From the NCBI GenBank assembly GCA_025996775.1, contig BNTS01000127.1, forward strand, positions 1-8,755: a stretch of 8,755 nucleotides of DNA, read 5' to 3'. Below are positions 1 through 7,214 of the stretch, in pieces (position 1 is the first letter of the stretch; each line of letters opens with the position of its first letter). A program made the position numbers and the translations under genes. The DNA is from Bacteroidia bacterium. Its GTDB lineage: Bacteria > Bacteroidota > Bacteroidia > Bacteroidales > Tannerellaceae. The notes under the pieces were generated by a model that was not told the origin of the DNA, did not search any database, and was given only the letters and a program-made list of their open reading frames with translations.

Positions 1-911
<911 letters not shown>

Positions 912-934
912 CTAATTTAAAGAAACACAATTGT

Positions 935-1534
935 ATGGGATTTTTTAATTCGACAAAGAAAAATGCACAAGTGTCTCCTCAAGAAGAGGCCAACAAAAAT
1001 GAAAGTGCACAAGTACAGGTATCGCCACTACTTTCTCCATCTCCTGTTCCTATTCCTGTTCAGGCTGTGGTAGAAGAAACGAAGAAGAAAGCCAAATTGC
1101 TTCCTTGGAAAGAGAAGAAGGAAGAATTCAGAGGTTTTTTCAAAATCAATATTTACAGCATATTTAAGTACAATCCTGTTCTTACCGGTGAGAAAGAAAA
1201 GGTAATGGGTAAATGGGTTGAGACCTATTCGCTCCTTTTGGATGAGCCGGAATTAGCATCCTTTCAACAAGTAAAGATATTAAAGTACGAGAACGGCCAT
1301 TACGACCTGGTGTTTAGTAGCACCCAGCAAGCTATATCCTCCGAGTTGAAGGAGTTTATAAATTTCAGCGTTGAGCAGTTAGGCCCCGATTTCATGCACA
1401 AAGGCGAGTTCACGGATGCAGATGCCAACGACATCGCTTTAGGCGCTTTCTCCCGAATATGGTACAACAAGCTGCGCATAGACAATGTCTATTTCACCCC
1501 ATCCCTCACATTATATGATATAACCCCGGAATAA
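935..1534 (+). CDS. Hypothetical protein with Pro/Lys-rich N-terminus and unrecognised C-terminal domain
   Basis: A 199-residue protein I do not recognise. There is no signal peptide, lipobox or membrane segment. Residues 1-65 are low-complexity: Gln/Ser/Asn-rich to about 29, a Pro/Val stretch (SPLLSPSPVPIPVQ) at about 30-43, then a Lys/Glu-rich run to about 65. Residues 66-199 look like a compact globular domain with alternating hydrophobic and aromatic residues (FFKINIYSIFKYNP, WVETYSLLLDEPE, FMHKGEFTDADANDIALGAF). The layout suggests a soluble cytoplasmic protein with a flexible tail. It is supported as a gene by its own promoter-like sequence, coding-like composition and a hairpin just after the stop. 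It is divergent from metY, with a palindrome between them, but any functional link is conjecture. Confidence 0.75.
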   Translation: MGFFNSTKKNAQVSPQEEANKNESAQVQVSPLLSPSPVPIPVQAVVEETKKKAKLLPWKEKKEEFRGFFKINIYSIFKYNPVLTGEKEKVMGKWVETYSLLLDEPELASFQQVKILKYENGHYDLVFSSTQQAISSELKEFINFSVEQLGPDFMHKGEFTDADANDIALGAFSRIWYNKLRIDNVYFTPSLTLYDITPE

Positions 1535-1562
1535 AACACTTCCCCCAACCTTATCTCCCGAT

Positions 1563-1590
1563 CCTTCATCAATGCCTGATTTGATGAAGG
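1563..1590 (+). terminator. Hairpin downstream of the 935 gene, probable terminator
   Basis: CCTTCATCAA and TTGATGAAGG form a perfect 10-bp stem with an 8-nt loop, extendable by a wobble and an A-T pair. It starts 29 nt after the stop codon at 1532-1534. The plus-strand tail is only moderately T-rich (GTTAGAAGTTCTTTGCGTTTT). On the minus strand it directly follows the stop of the phosphoesterase remnant, so it may work in both directions. Confidence 0.5.
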
Positions 1591-1591
1591 G

Positions 1592-1708
1592 TTAGAAGTT
1601 CTTTGCGTTTTCTTCCTGTTGACCTGCTACCGGCAACGGATTTTCCTGCAAATAGGCTGTATTTGCCTTGAACTCCAAATGTAAATCGGAAGCATATTGT
1701 ATGCGTAT
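1592..1708 (-). pseudogene. Remnant of a metallophosphoesterase N-terminus
   Basis: The minus strand encodes 38 codons then TAA (1592-1594). They begin IRIQYASDLHLEFKANTAYL and continue QENPLPVAG. RIQYASDLHLEF is the typical N-terminus of small calcineurin-like metallophosphoesterases, with Asp-x-His as first metal ligands (D8, H10). The expected initiator is ATA (1706-1708), so the ATG seems lost. The sequence ends before the next metal motif (GDxx), and its last nine residues (QQEENAKNF) do not look like family sequence. The frame is the same as that of the upstream nucleotidyltransferase, whose stop lies at 1712-1714, with only CTT between. I infer a truncated and inactivated gene. Family assignment rests on memory of the motif. 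The alternatives are a short C-terminal extension produced by readthrough, or chance. Confidence 0.6.
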
Positions 1709-1711
1709 AAG

Positions 1712-2488
1712 TTATAATTGAAACAAAATTTCTATTTTTTGAACAAAGTCCTGCATTGGAATTTCTACTACTCCCATCGCTTTGGCAATGGCTTTCGTGC
1801 TGATAGGGTCATTCTGAAGTTCTGCAAGAAAATTCATCAAAGCAGCTTTGATGTCATCCGATACATTGTAGCGTTCTTCTCCCGAAAACAGAAATGAAAG
1901 CCGGTATATGTCTTTCTTGTGCTTGTCAATATCGTCCTGATGCACTTGTTGCCCTTTGCTCTTTCGTTTTTTATTGTTCAAATAAGCCTTGGCTTTCAGC
2001 ACAATTAAAGCGTCTTTATCAAGCACTTGGATTCCTTCAATTTCCCGTGAGTGTTCAACGGCATAATGATAATAATCATCGTCCATCAATATTGCCGAAA
2101 AACTGGATAAATATTCTTCCTCCATGTTGAAGTGTATAATGTGAACGCCTTCAAGGATTTGAATCCCATCAGGGATTCTTGAAAACAACTCTATGTACGC
2201 TGGAAAGGAAACATCCGTTGGCTCAATGAAACGGTAAAAACTTCGTTTCATTCCATTTTTCGTATCTATTTGGCACACTTTATAACCACCTGCCTTTATG
2301 AATGCCCAAAATTGCCGGACATATTCTATATTGATGGCTTCACAAACCACAATCATGTCAATATCCTTTGTTGCCCGTCCCTGCAAGTCGGCGTCTTCCA
2401 GATTCAGATTACAGGCAGTTCCGCCAATTATCACATAATTAGAGTTAAATCCGCCCAAATATTCTCTTATTTTATCAATTCCTGCCAT
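1712..2488 (-). CDS. AbiEii-like nucleotidyltransferase, putative toxin of a toxin-antitoxin pair
   Basis: A 258-residue protein with a DNA polymerase beta-type nucleotidyltransferase core. YVIIGGTACNL (18-28) gives the Gly-Gly signature. RATKDIDMIVV (38-48) gives the metal-binding Asp42 and Asp44. YIELFSR (98-104) probably supplies the third carboxylate, Glu100. LKAKAYLNNKKRK (164-176) and HKKDIYRL (190-197), with Lys165 and Lys192-Asp193, resemble the third and fourth motifs of AbiEii/AbiGii proteins. Known AbiEii-family toxins transfer nucleotides, in some cases to tRNA, and arrest growth. The substrate here cannot be told from sequence. The ATG (2486-2488) lies inside the end of the upstream winged-helix gene, giving a 22-bp overlap and likely translational coupling. 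All expected catalytic residues seem present. An alternative is a non-toxic nucleotidyltransferase of unknown role. Confidence 0.78.
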   Translation of the reverse strand: MAGIDKIREYLGGFNSNYVIIGGTACNLNLEDADLQGRATKDIDMIVVCEAINIEYVRQFWAFIKAGGYKVCQIDTKNGMKRSFYRFIEPTDVSFPAYIELFSRIPDGIQILEGVHIIHFNMEEEYLSSFSAILMDDDYYHYAVEHSREIEGIQVLDKDALIVLKAKAYLNNKKRKSKGQQVHQDDIDKHKKDIYRLSFLFSGEERYNVSDDIKAALMNFLAELQNDPISTKAIAKAMGVVEIPMQDFVQKIEILFQL

Positions 2489-3480
2489 ACCATTTTATTT
2501 ATCATTTCTGTTATTTCTTTTCTTACCCGCTCATCATCCGTACCCTTATAGCAAAGTGATAACGAAAGGCGGTCAATAAATTGCTTATCGGCTAATAATA
2601 TCGGATTATATTTCCATATTTCCAAACGAACATTCCCGTCTTCCGGATGCAGAAATTCCTGCAATTCCTCCTGATGTTCCGAAAAAAAATTCCTGTCAAT
2701 GGCAAATGAAGACAGTGAAGAATCTGCAATAAAAGTATAGTGAGCCAATGCAGTATCATAAGAAGCACAAAGCGGAACGTTTGCCGGAAAATGATTTTTT
2801 TCGATATGCCAAATCTTATGAACCGGCGAAGTCATTAACGGCGAAACGCTATTCCACAATTCACGACCTTTCTTATTGAAACGCAAAATTTTACTGCGTT
2901 CATTTGTTTGTTCTACTTCACAAACAGACAATCTTTGAAGTTCTGCCACCACAACCGATATGGTTTTCTTTGAATAGTCTAATGCTTCTGCTACATCTTT
3001 GAACGGTAAACCTTCTAACGAGGCTTTTTGCAGATGATACAGGATTAAAAACTGAGCGGAAGGTGAAAGATATTCTTTTGTTGCAAATTGCTGAATACTA
3101 CTACCTTCGTTGAGATACATACGCAATGAAGGGATATATATCTGTTTGTCGGGAACAACAAAATTCGCCTTGTGGCTAATCAAGGTTCGCCGCCGGATGC
3201 TGTCCATTGACTTGAACTGTATAAGTGTCTGCTTACCTGTTTGCTTGCTGATTTGGTTGGCAAACTTAACGATTCGTGAAGTGGATAAATCTACTTCGAC
3301 GGATGGAGTCAGCAATAAAAATTCTTCCTCCTCAATTTCTACAAGAGAAAAATTGAAAGTCCCTTTCAGATATTGGGGCAAACTTTTTACCAATTCATTT
3401 GCAGACCCTTTATCCCTGAAACTAAGTCCAATCGTTTTGCCGATATACTCTCCAATCAAACAGTTACTCTTATTTTGCAT
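2467..3480 (-). CDS. Winged-helix regulator, putative cognate antitoxin
   Basis: A 337-residue protein with three regions. Residues 1-130 are an uncharacterised alpha/beta segment (GEYIGKTIGLSF, LLLTPSVEVDLS). Residues about 138-205 form a MarR-like winged helix: the recognition helix region is FKDVAEALDYSKKTISVVVAEL and the wing about VCEVEQTNERSKILRFNKKG. The C-terminal domain has SFAIDRNFF, VRLEIWKYNP and LSLCYKGTDDERVRKEITEM. Its gene comes first and overlaps the nucleotidyltransferase gene by 22 bp, as in antitoxin-first AbiEi/AbiEii operons, although the central wHTH differs from the N-terminal wHTH of classical AbiEi. I chose the ATG at 3478-3480. The longer reading from 3534 would start upstream of a good promoter (-7 TAACTTTG at 3504-3511), which then could not serve the gene. 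It probably binds DNA and represses its own operon; the antitoxin role is inferred from context only. Confidence 0.75.
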   Translation of the reverse strand: MQNKSNCLIGEYIGKTIGLSFRDKGSANELVKSLPQYLKGTFNFSLVEIEEEEFLLLTPSVEVDLSTSRIVKFANQISKQTGKQTLIQFKSMDSIRRRTLISHKANFVVPDKQIYIPSLRMYLNEGSSIQQFATKEYLSPSAQFLILYHLQKASLEGLPFKDVAEALDYSKKTISVVVAELQRLSVCEVEQTNERSKILRFNKKGRELWNSVSPLMTSPVHKIWHIEKNHFPANVPLCASYDTALAHYTFIADSSLSSFAIDRNFFSEHQEELQEFLHPEDGNVRLEIWKYNPILLADKQFIDRLSLSLCYKGTDDERVRKEITEMINKMVWQELIK

Positions 3481-3503
3481 AATTACTATATGTGGAAACT
3501 GTG

Positions 3504-3535
3504 CAAAGTTAAGGTAATTGCATGAAATATACAAG
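3504..3535 (-). promoter_or_regulatory. Promoter of the putative toxin-antitoxin operon
   Basis: The minus strand has TAACTTTG (3504-3511), an exact -7 match, and CTTG/TTG (3532-3535) about 20 bp upstream as the -33 element. Transcription would start near 3497, leaving a leader of about 17 nt before the ATG at 3480. The -33 element lies in the promoter-proximal copy of a direct repeat. Confidence 0.65.
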
Positions 3536-3551
3536 TCTAATTACAAGTCTA
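3531..3551. repeat. Two direct repeats ACAAGTCTA, candidate autoregulatory operator
   Basis: ACAAGTCTA occurs at 3531-3539 and again at 3543-3551, a 12-bp period with a 3-bp gap. On the coding strand these read TAGACTTGT twice. The proximal copy contains the -33 element of the operon promoter, so a protein bound here would block RNA polymerase. The overlapping winged-helix gene product is the obvious candidate binder. Confidence 0.5.
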
Positions 3552-3709
3552 TCAAAAATACTGGGAATTTTTTCGTCTAATCTATCTGTTTCTACAGACC
3601 AATAGAAATATAATATATTGAATATCGGCATACTGATATTTCACAAATATTAATTTTGAAAATTTCAGGTTGCAAAGCTATAAAAACATTCTAAATTAGA
3701 GATAATCAA

Positions 3710-3740
3710 AAGAGGGAAGCCGTCAACCAGCTCCCCTCTT
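3710..3740 (-). terminator. Intrinsic terminator of the cyd operon
   Basis: The arms AAGAGGG (3710-3716) and CCCTCTT (3734-3740) pair perfectly. After one A/C mismatch, AGC (3718-3720) pairs with GCT (3730-3732) around a 9-nt loop. On the minus strand the stem is followed by TTGATT, so the RNA ends in a short U-rich run. It starts 24 nt past the cydB stop. Confidence 0.75.
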
Positions 3741-3764
3741 CCCAATTAAAATTCTAAGGCACTA

Positions 3765-4943
3765 TCAATACGTATGTTCATTTTCTTTCATTTCCTTTGA
3801 GTCTATCTTATGCAAATCTAAAGATCTCCAAGCATAGATTATGTAAGCCAGAACAAATGGGATCAGGACGGAAACATAACTCATCGTTTTTAGCGTGAAA
3901 ATACTTGAGCTGCTGTTCTCAATGGTAAGAGAGCTTTGCAAATCAGCTAAAGATGGGTAATAAGCCGTGTTGTTCCATCCGGCCATGAGAAACAAGGCCA
4001 ATACAGTGAATACCGTACCGGTACCTGCAAACCAGATTCCTTTATTCCAAGACCCTGAGATAATCGTTTTAATGATACCGAAAAGAACGCCTACCACTCC
4101 AAGAAGGAATAAGACAAGCACTGCCGGCATCTGAACCAGATTAATCAAATATTTATAAGGTTCCATGTATACTTCTTTCGTATCGGGGTTTACTGCAAAT
4201 CCGCTCTGAAGCAAGAGGTGGGCTACGAAGGCAAGGAAGAATACAAGGAAGAGACCGGTCTCAATAATCAATTGTTTGCGTGAACGTTTCTGTATCTCGT
4301 CGTCTGCTATATTATTAATGAAATAAAGCAGCGCCAAAACGCGAGACAGGAAGAATACAGCTAAGCCAAGCAAAAGATTCCAGATATTCAAAGCAGCTTC
4401 CAGTCCGTGGAGTTGCACGCCATCAGGAGAACCTACCGGAAAGGTACCCCAGGTTGAGATAACCGGCATGGCCAAGTCTGTGATGTTGCCTTTATTCACA
4501 AAGAAATTAGCTCCGTTGAAGAAGGTGCCTACTGCTGCGCCGAGTAAAACCGGAGCCAGCACACCGTTAATGATTAGAAATATCTGATAAGTTTTCTTTC
4601 CCAAAAGGTTCCCCTTCTTAGCCTGATATTCATAAGACACAGCCTGAAGCACAAAACAAAGCAGGATCAGGATCCAAACCCAGTATGCTCCGCCAAAGCT
4701 GGTAGAATAAAAGAGCGGGAAAGAGGCGAAGAAAGCGCCGCCGAAGGTAACCAATGTAGTAAAGGTAAACTCCCATTTACGACCGGTTGAGTTGAGAAGC
4801 ATCTTTTGTTGCAACTCAGTTTTGCCGATGGTGAAAAGTAACGACTGTCCTCCCTGCACAAAAAGCAGGAATACCAGTAATGCGCCTAACAGTGATACCA
4901 AAAACCACCAGTAATGCTGTAATAAGATATATGTACTATCCAT
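3765..4943 (-). CDS. cydB: Cytochrome bd ubiquinol oxidase subunit II
   Basis: A 392-residue integral membrane protein that pairs with CydA in the cytochrome bd quinol:O2 oxidoreductase of the inner membrane. Many hydrophobic helices are visible, such as about 12-30, 62-80, 86-101 and 128-142, and a last one near 360-375 before a charged tail. The most conserved block is GRKWEFTFTTLVTFGGAFFA (54-73), which aligns with the CydB helix that in E. coli begins WDGNE; here the acidic residue after Trp57 is Glu58. The DGFDxG motif near the first helix of proteobacterial CydB is replaced by QGGQSL (30-35). I think that is a Bacteroidetes-type variant rather than damage, because the reading frame is intact and full length. 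It starts 18 bp after the cydA stop and is the last gene before the terminator. Confidence 0.95.
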   Translation of the reverse strand: MDSTYILLQHYWWFLVSLLGALLVFLLFVQGGQSLLFTIGKTELQQKMLLNSTGRKWEFTFTTLVTFGGAFFASFPLFYSTSFGGAYWVWILILLCFVLQAVSYEYQAKKGNLLGKKTYQIFLIINGVLAPVLLGAAVGTFFNGANFFVNKGNITDLAMPVISTWGTFPVGSPDGVQLHGLEAALNIWNLLLGLAVFFLSRVLALLYFINNIADDEIQKRSRKQLIIETGLFLVFFLAFVAHLLLQSGFAVNPDTKEVYMEPYKYLINLVQMPAVLVLFLLGVVGVLFGIIKTIISGSWNKGIWFAGTGTVFTVLALFLMAGWNNTAYYPSLADLQSSLTIENSSSSIFTLKTMSYVSVLIPFVLAYIIYAWRSLDLHKIDSKEMKENEHTY

Positions 4944-4961
4944 GATAATATCGATTTAATG

Positions 4962-6515
4962 TTATTGTTCTACGGCGGCGGGGCCTTTTTTAATTGCTTT
5001 GATCATAATTCCCAATTCTGCTATAAGTAATATTGTAAACAGGATAAGGAACAGGAAGAAGGTGATTTGCACCGACGAGGTAGCCAGGTTGGATACGGCT
5101 GCCGACGTGGGAAGTACATCCTGGATAGCCCAGGGCTGACGTCCTACTTCTGCAACAATCCATCCGGACTGAGAGGCAATATACACAAACGGTATAGACC
5201 ACAGGCAAACCTTTTGCAACCAACGTTTGTCGCTAAACTTGCCCTTGTAAGACAAGATGCTGGCAACGATGAAGAGCAGGATGAAGAAACCGCCCAAAAT
5301 AACCATGATGCGGAAGGCATAGAAGGTCATTCCAACGGGAGGTATCAAGTCTGTCGGGTTCTTTATATATCCGTAGCCGAAATAAGCGAAGTTTTCGTCT
5401 AATACGGCGCGGGCTTCTTTAGCAGCTACTTCGTTCTTGTCTTTCTTGGCTGTGCGATAATCGGCCAATGCTTGTATAGCCAGTTTACCTTTAGCTATTT
5501 TTTCCTGAGCAGAGAGAACCGTTTGACCGTTTTTTGTTTGATAGCCGCCATCTATAATGTTGGCGATACCGGGTATATATGCATCCAAATCGCGATCGCC
5601 TAAGTACGAGAGTAAATAGGGTATTTCAATCTTGAAAAGGAAAGGGTCGGTAGCATCGTTGTATTGGTCTTTTGAAGCGAGTACGCCAACGGCTACTAAA
5701 CCTTGGCTGTTGCCTCCTTGATATAGCCCTTCCATTGCGGCCAGCTTCATGGGTTGTTTTTGGGCTACCTGATATGCAGAACCGTCTCCTGTCCAAAGGG
5801 TAAGGATAGAGGCAACCAAGCCGAAAAGAGCGGATATTTTAATGCTTCCTAATGCAAACTCGGTGTTTCTCTTTTTCAGCAAGTACCAACTGCTGATTCC
5901 AATAACTACTACGGCGCCTACAATCCATCCCGACAATACGGTGTGGAAGAATTTGTTGATGGCAACCGGAGAAAGGGCTACTGCCCAAAAGTCGTTCATC
6001 TCGCTACGTACAGCATCAGGGTTGAAATCCATGCCGGCAGGATATTGCATCCATGCATTAGCAACCAAAATCCATAGTGCGGAAATCGTGGCGCCTAAAA
6101 TTGTCAACCAGGTAGAGGCTAAGTGGAAACCTTTGCTCACCTTGTTCCATCCAAAGAACATTACGGCAATAAAGGTAGCTTCCATAAAGAAAGCCAGCAC
6201 GCCTTCAATAGCCAGAGGAGCGCCGAAGATGTCGCCTACAAACCAGCTATAGTTTGACCAGTTTGTTCCAAACTCAAATTCAAGGATTAGCCCTGTAGCT
6301 ACTCCAATGGCGAAGTTAATACCGAAAATCTTCATCCAAAACTGGGCGGTGGTTTTCCAAAATTCTTTCCCTGTTTTGTAATAGAGGGTTTCCATAATCG
6401 CCTGAATAATACCAAGGCCCAGTGTTAGTGGCACAAAAAGCCAATGGTAAATGGCGGTAAGAGCAAACTGTGCCCTTGACCAATCAATTAGAGAAGTGTC
6501 AATACTTTCAATCAT
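4962..6515 (-). CDS. cydA: Cytochrome bd ubiquinol oxidase subunit I
   Basis: A 517-residue haem- and quinol-binding subunit of cytochrome bd. It oxidises quinol (menaquinol in Bacteroides) and reduces O2 to water. All main functional residues can be placed by comparison with E. coli CydA: His24 (b595 ligand, AIYHWLF), Glu104 and Glu112 (EGVLAFFMEATF), His191 and Met404 (b558 ligands, FFHTVLSG and FRIMV), Lys257 and Glu262 of the quinol site (KLAAMEG), and Glu456 in SGWIVAEVGRQPW (450-462). About 145 residues lie between Lys257 and Arg402, close to the E. coli spacing, which points to a long Q-loop. It follows the DUF4492 gene by 15 bp and precedes cydB by 18 bp, so the three are one operon. 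In Bacteroides fragilis the bd oxidase is known to allow growth at nanomolar oxygen. Confidence 0.97.
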   Translation of the reverse strand: MIESIDTSLIDWSRAQFALTAIYHWLFVPLTLGLGIIQAIMETLYYKTGKEFWKTTAQFWMKIFGINFAIGVATGLILEFEFGTNWSNYSWFVGDIFGAPLAIEGVLAFFMEATFIAVMFFGWNKVSKGFHLASTWLTILGATISALWILVANAWMQYPAGMDFNPDAVRSEMNDFWAVALSPVAINKFFHTVLSGWIVGAVVVIGISSWYLLKKRNTEFALGSIKISALFGLVASILTLWTGDGSAYQVAQKQPMKLAAMEGLYQGGNSQGLVAVGVLASKDQYNDATDPFLFKIEIPYLLSYLGDRDLDAYIPGIANIIDGGYQTKNGQTVLSAQEKIAKGKLAIQALADYRTAKKDKNEVAAKEARAVLDENFAYFGYGYIKNPTDLIPPVGMTFYAFRIMVILGGFFILLFIVASILSYKGKFSDKRWLQKVCLWSIPFVYIASQSGWIVAEVGRQPWAIQDVLPTSAAVSNLATSSVQITFFLFLILFTILLIAELGIMIKAIKKGPAAVEQ

Positions 6516-6530
6516 AATATATTATGTTTT

Positions 6531-6758
6531 TTAAGGAATAATTGCGCGTTGAATTAATTCATTGGAAATGTATTCTTGTTTTGCCGTTTCTCCTTTAAAT
6601 TGCCCCAAATGCCTGGGGAAAAAGAAGGGCTTCAAGATGCAAAACATGATAAATAGCTTAATGAGTATTATAAGCCATAGCGTTTTCCCGAGAGTCATCC
6701 CCCGGAAACCTTCCAAATAGAAGTGCCAAACACGTAGTGCTATATGTTCTTTCTTCAT
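6531..6758 (-). CDS. DUF4492 small membrane protein of the cyd operon
   Basis: A 75-residue protein starting at ATG 6756-6758. FYLEGFRGMTLGKTLW (13-28) and the following hydrophobic stretch LIILIKLFIMFCILKPFFF (29-47) match the DUF4492 signature as I know it: an amphipathic Gly/Phe segment, one transmembrane helix, then a polar tail. The family is regularly found directly upstream of cydAB in Bacteroidetes and some Campylobacterota. Its function is unknown. Co-transcription 15 bp before cydA suggests a role in assembling or stabilising cytochrome bd, comparable to small subunits such as CydX or CydS, to which it shows no sequence similarity that I can see. Confidence 0.88.
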   Translation of the reverse strand: MKKEHIALRVWHFYLEGFRGMTLGKTLWLIILIKLFIMFCILKPFFFPRHLGQFKGETAKQEYISNELIQRAIIP

Positions 6759-6810
6759 AATATTACAAATATAAAAGTTTATTTTTATATTATATACATT
6801 TCATCGGTAA

Positions 6811-6818
6811 CAAATATA
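6811..6818 (-). promoter_or_regulatory. Candidate -7 box of the cyd operon promoter
   Basis: The minus strand reads TATATTTG, matching TAnnTTTG, 53 bp upstream of the DUF4492 start. No clear TTTG lies 19-21 bp further upstream. The same octamer also occurs at 6766-6773 and 6851-6858, so which box is used cannot be decided by eye. Confidence 0.4.
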
Positions 6819-6895
6819 AGGATTGTTTTGCGATTTTTTCGGTTTACTGCCAAATATAAATGTTAAATAAAATAAAACTACCCCTTTCTGATAAC

Positions 6896-6958
6896 CTTTG
6901 GCATAAAAAATATAACAAGGTTCTATGAAGACCTGCCATATTTTGAAAAATGCCAAAG
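6896..6958. repeat. Long nested inverted repeat (63 bp)
   Basis: Three arms lie in register: CTTTGGCAT (6896-6904) with ATGCCAAAG (6950-6958), AAAATAT (6907-6913) with ATATTTT (6938-6944), and AGGT (6918-6921) with ACCT (6931-6934) around a 9-nt loop. The first two pairs are perfect. It could fold as an RNA or a cruciform. It is not next to a gene end, and its role is unknown. Confidence 0.45.
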
Positions 6959-7131
6959 AATTAGGAATCATTAAAGTCCCTTGCCGTCCTGTTTTCGTCA
7001 TTGGGACACCCGAAAAATTGGACGCCCCTACTTTTTAGCCCTTTTCAACCCATTCTATGGAGCTTTTAAAATTATCTTTCAGACTCGATGGGTCGGCACA
7101 ATAGAAAGATGGGGAATGGCATATAAAAGTA

Positions 7132-7166
7132 CCGGAAGGGTGCAGTCTCACGACTTTGCCTTCCGG
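7132..7166 (-). terminator. Intrinsic terminator of the secreted-protein gene
   Basis: CCGGAAGG (7132-7139) and CCTTCCGG (7159-7166) form a perfect GC-rich 8-bp stem, with a possible inner AGTC/GACT pairing in the loop. On the minus strand it is followed by TACTTTTATAT, and it lies about 50 nt past the stop at 7215-7217. The plus-strand tail ATTTTATA would also work, so it may be bidirectional. Confidence 0.65.
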
Positions 7167-7184
7167 ATTTTATACATACAACAT

Positions 7185-7207
7185 TATTGATTTGTCTAAA
7201 ATCAATA
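7185..7207 (-). repeat. AT-rich hairpin just after the stop of the secreted-protein gene
   Basis: TATTGATTT (7185-7193) and AAATCAATA (7199-7207) are perfect 9-bp complements with a 5-nt loop, beginning 8 nt past the stop codon. It is too AT-rich to be a strong terminator alone. It may protect the 3' end or act together with the hairpin at 7132-7166. Confidence 0.5.
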
Positions 7208-7214
7208 TTCTTTA

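Larger units (their letters stand above)
6759..7214. other. 456-bp intergenic region without a convincing gene
   Basis: It holds the cyd promoter region (6766-6858), a nested hairpin (6896-6958), an imperfect ATTGGGACACCC / ATTGGACGCCC repeat at 7000-7027, and two hairpins at the 3' side of the secreted-protein gene. Short open frames here (for example 6801-7001 minus) run through the promoter boxes and resemble no known protein. I see no tRNA or transposase. Confidence 0.6.

Noticed and set aside
3481..3534. N-terminal extension of the winged-helix protein starting at 3534
   Set aside because: This stretch contains a well-formed -7 box and -33 element, so the start would lie upstream of the promoter. 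The 18 extra residues also do not look like part of the domain.
3619..3643. Near-palindrome TGAATATC ... GATATTTCA in the AT-rich gap upstream of the toxin-antitoxin genes
   Set aside because: The arms differ by one inserted base and the sequence is almost pure A/T, so chance is a sufficient explanation.
3673..3680. TAGCTTTG box on the minus strand as a second toxin-antitoxin promoter
   Set aside because: The nearest TTTG is 26 bp upstream, too far for a -33 element, and a better promoter lies close to the start codon.
5842..6252. 136-codon plus-strand open frame
   Set aside because: It is antisense to cydA, whose haem and quinol residues are all intact.
6801..7001. 66-codon minus-strand open frame
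   Set aside because: It runs through two promoter-like boxes and the nested hairpin, resembles no protein I know, and is explained by AT-rich non-coding sequence.
7000..7027. Imperfect repeat ATTGGGACACCC / ATTGGACGCCC resembling an insertion-sequence end
   Set aside because: There is no transposase, no partner end and no target duplication nearby; it is too short to call a mobile element.
6981..7190. 69-codon plus-strand open frame
   Set aside because: It spans the terminator hairpin at 7132-7166 and has no recognisable features.
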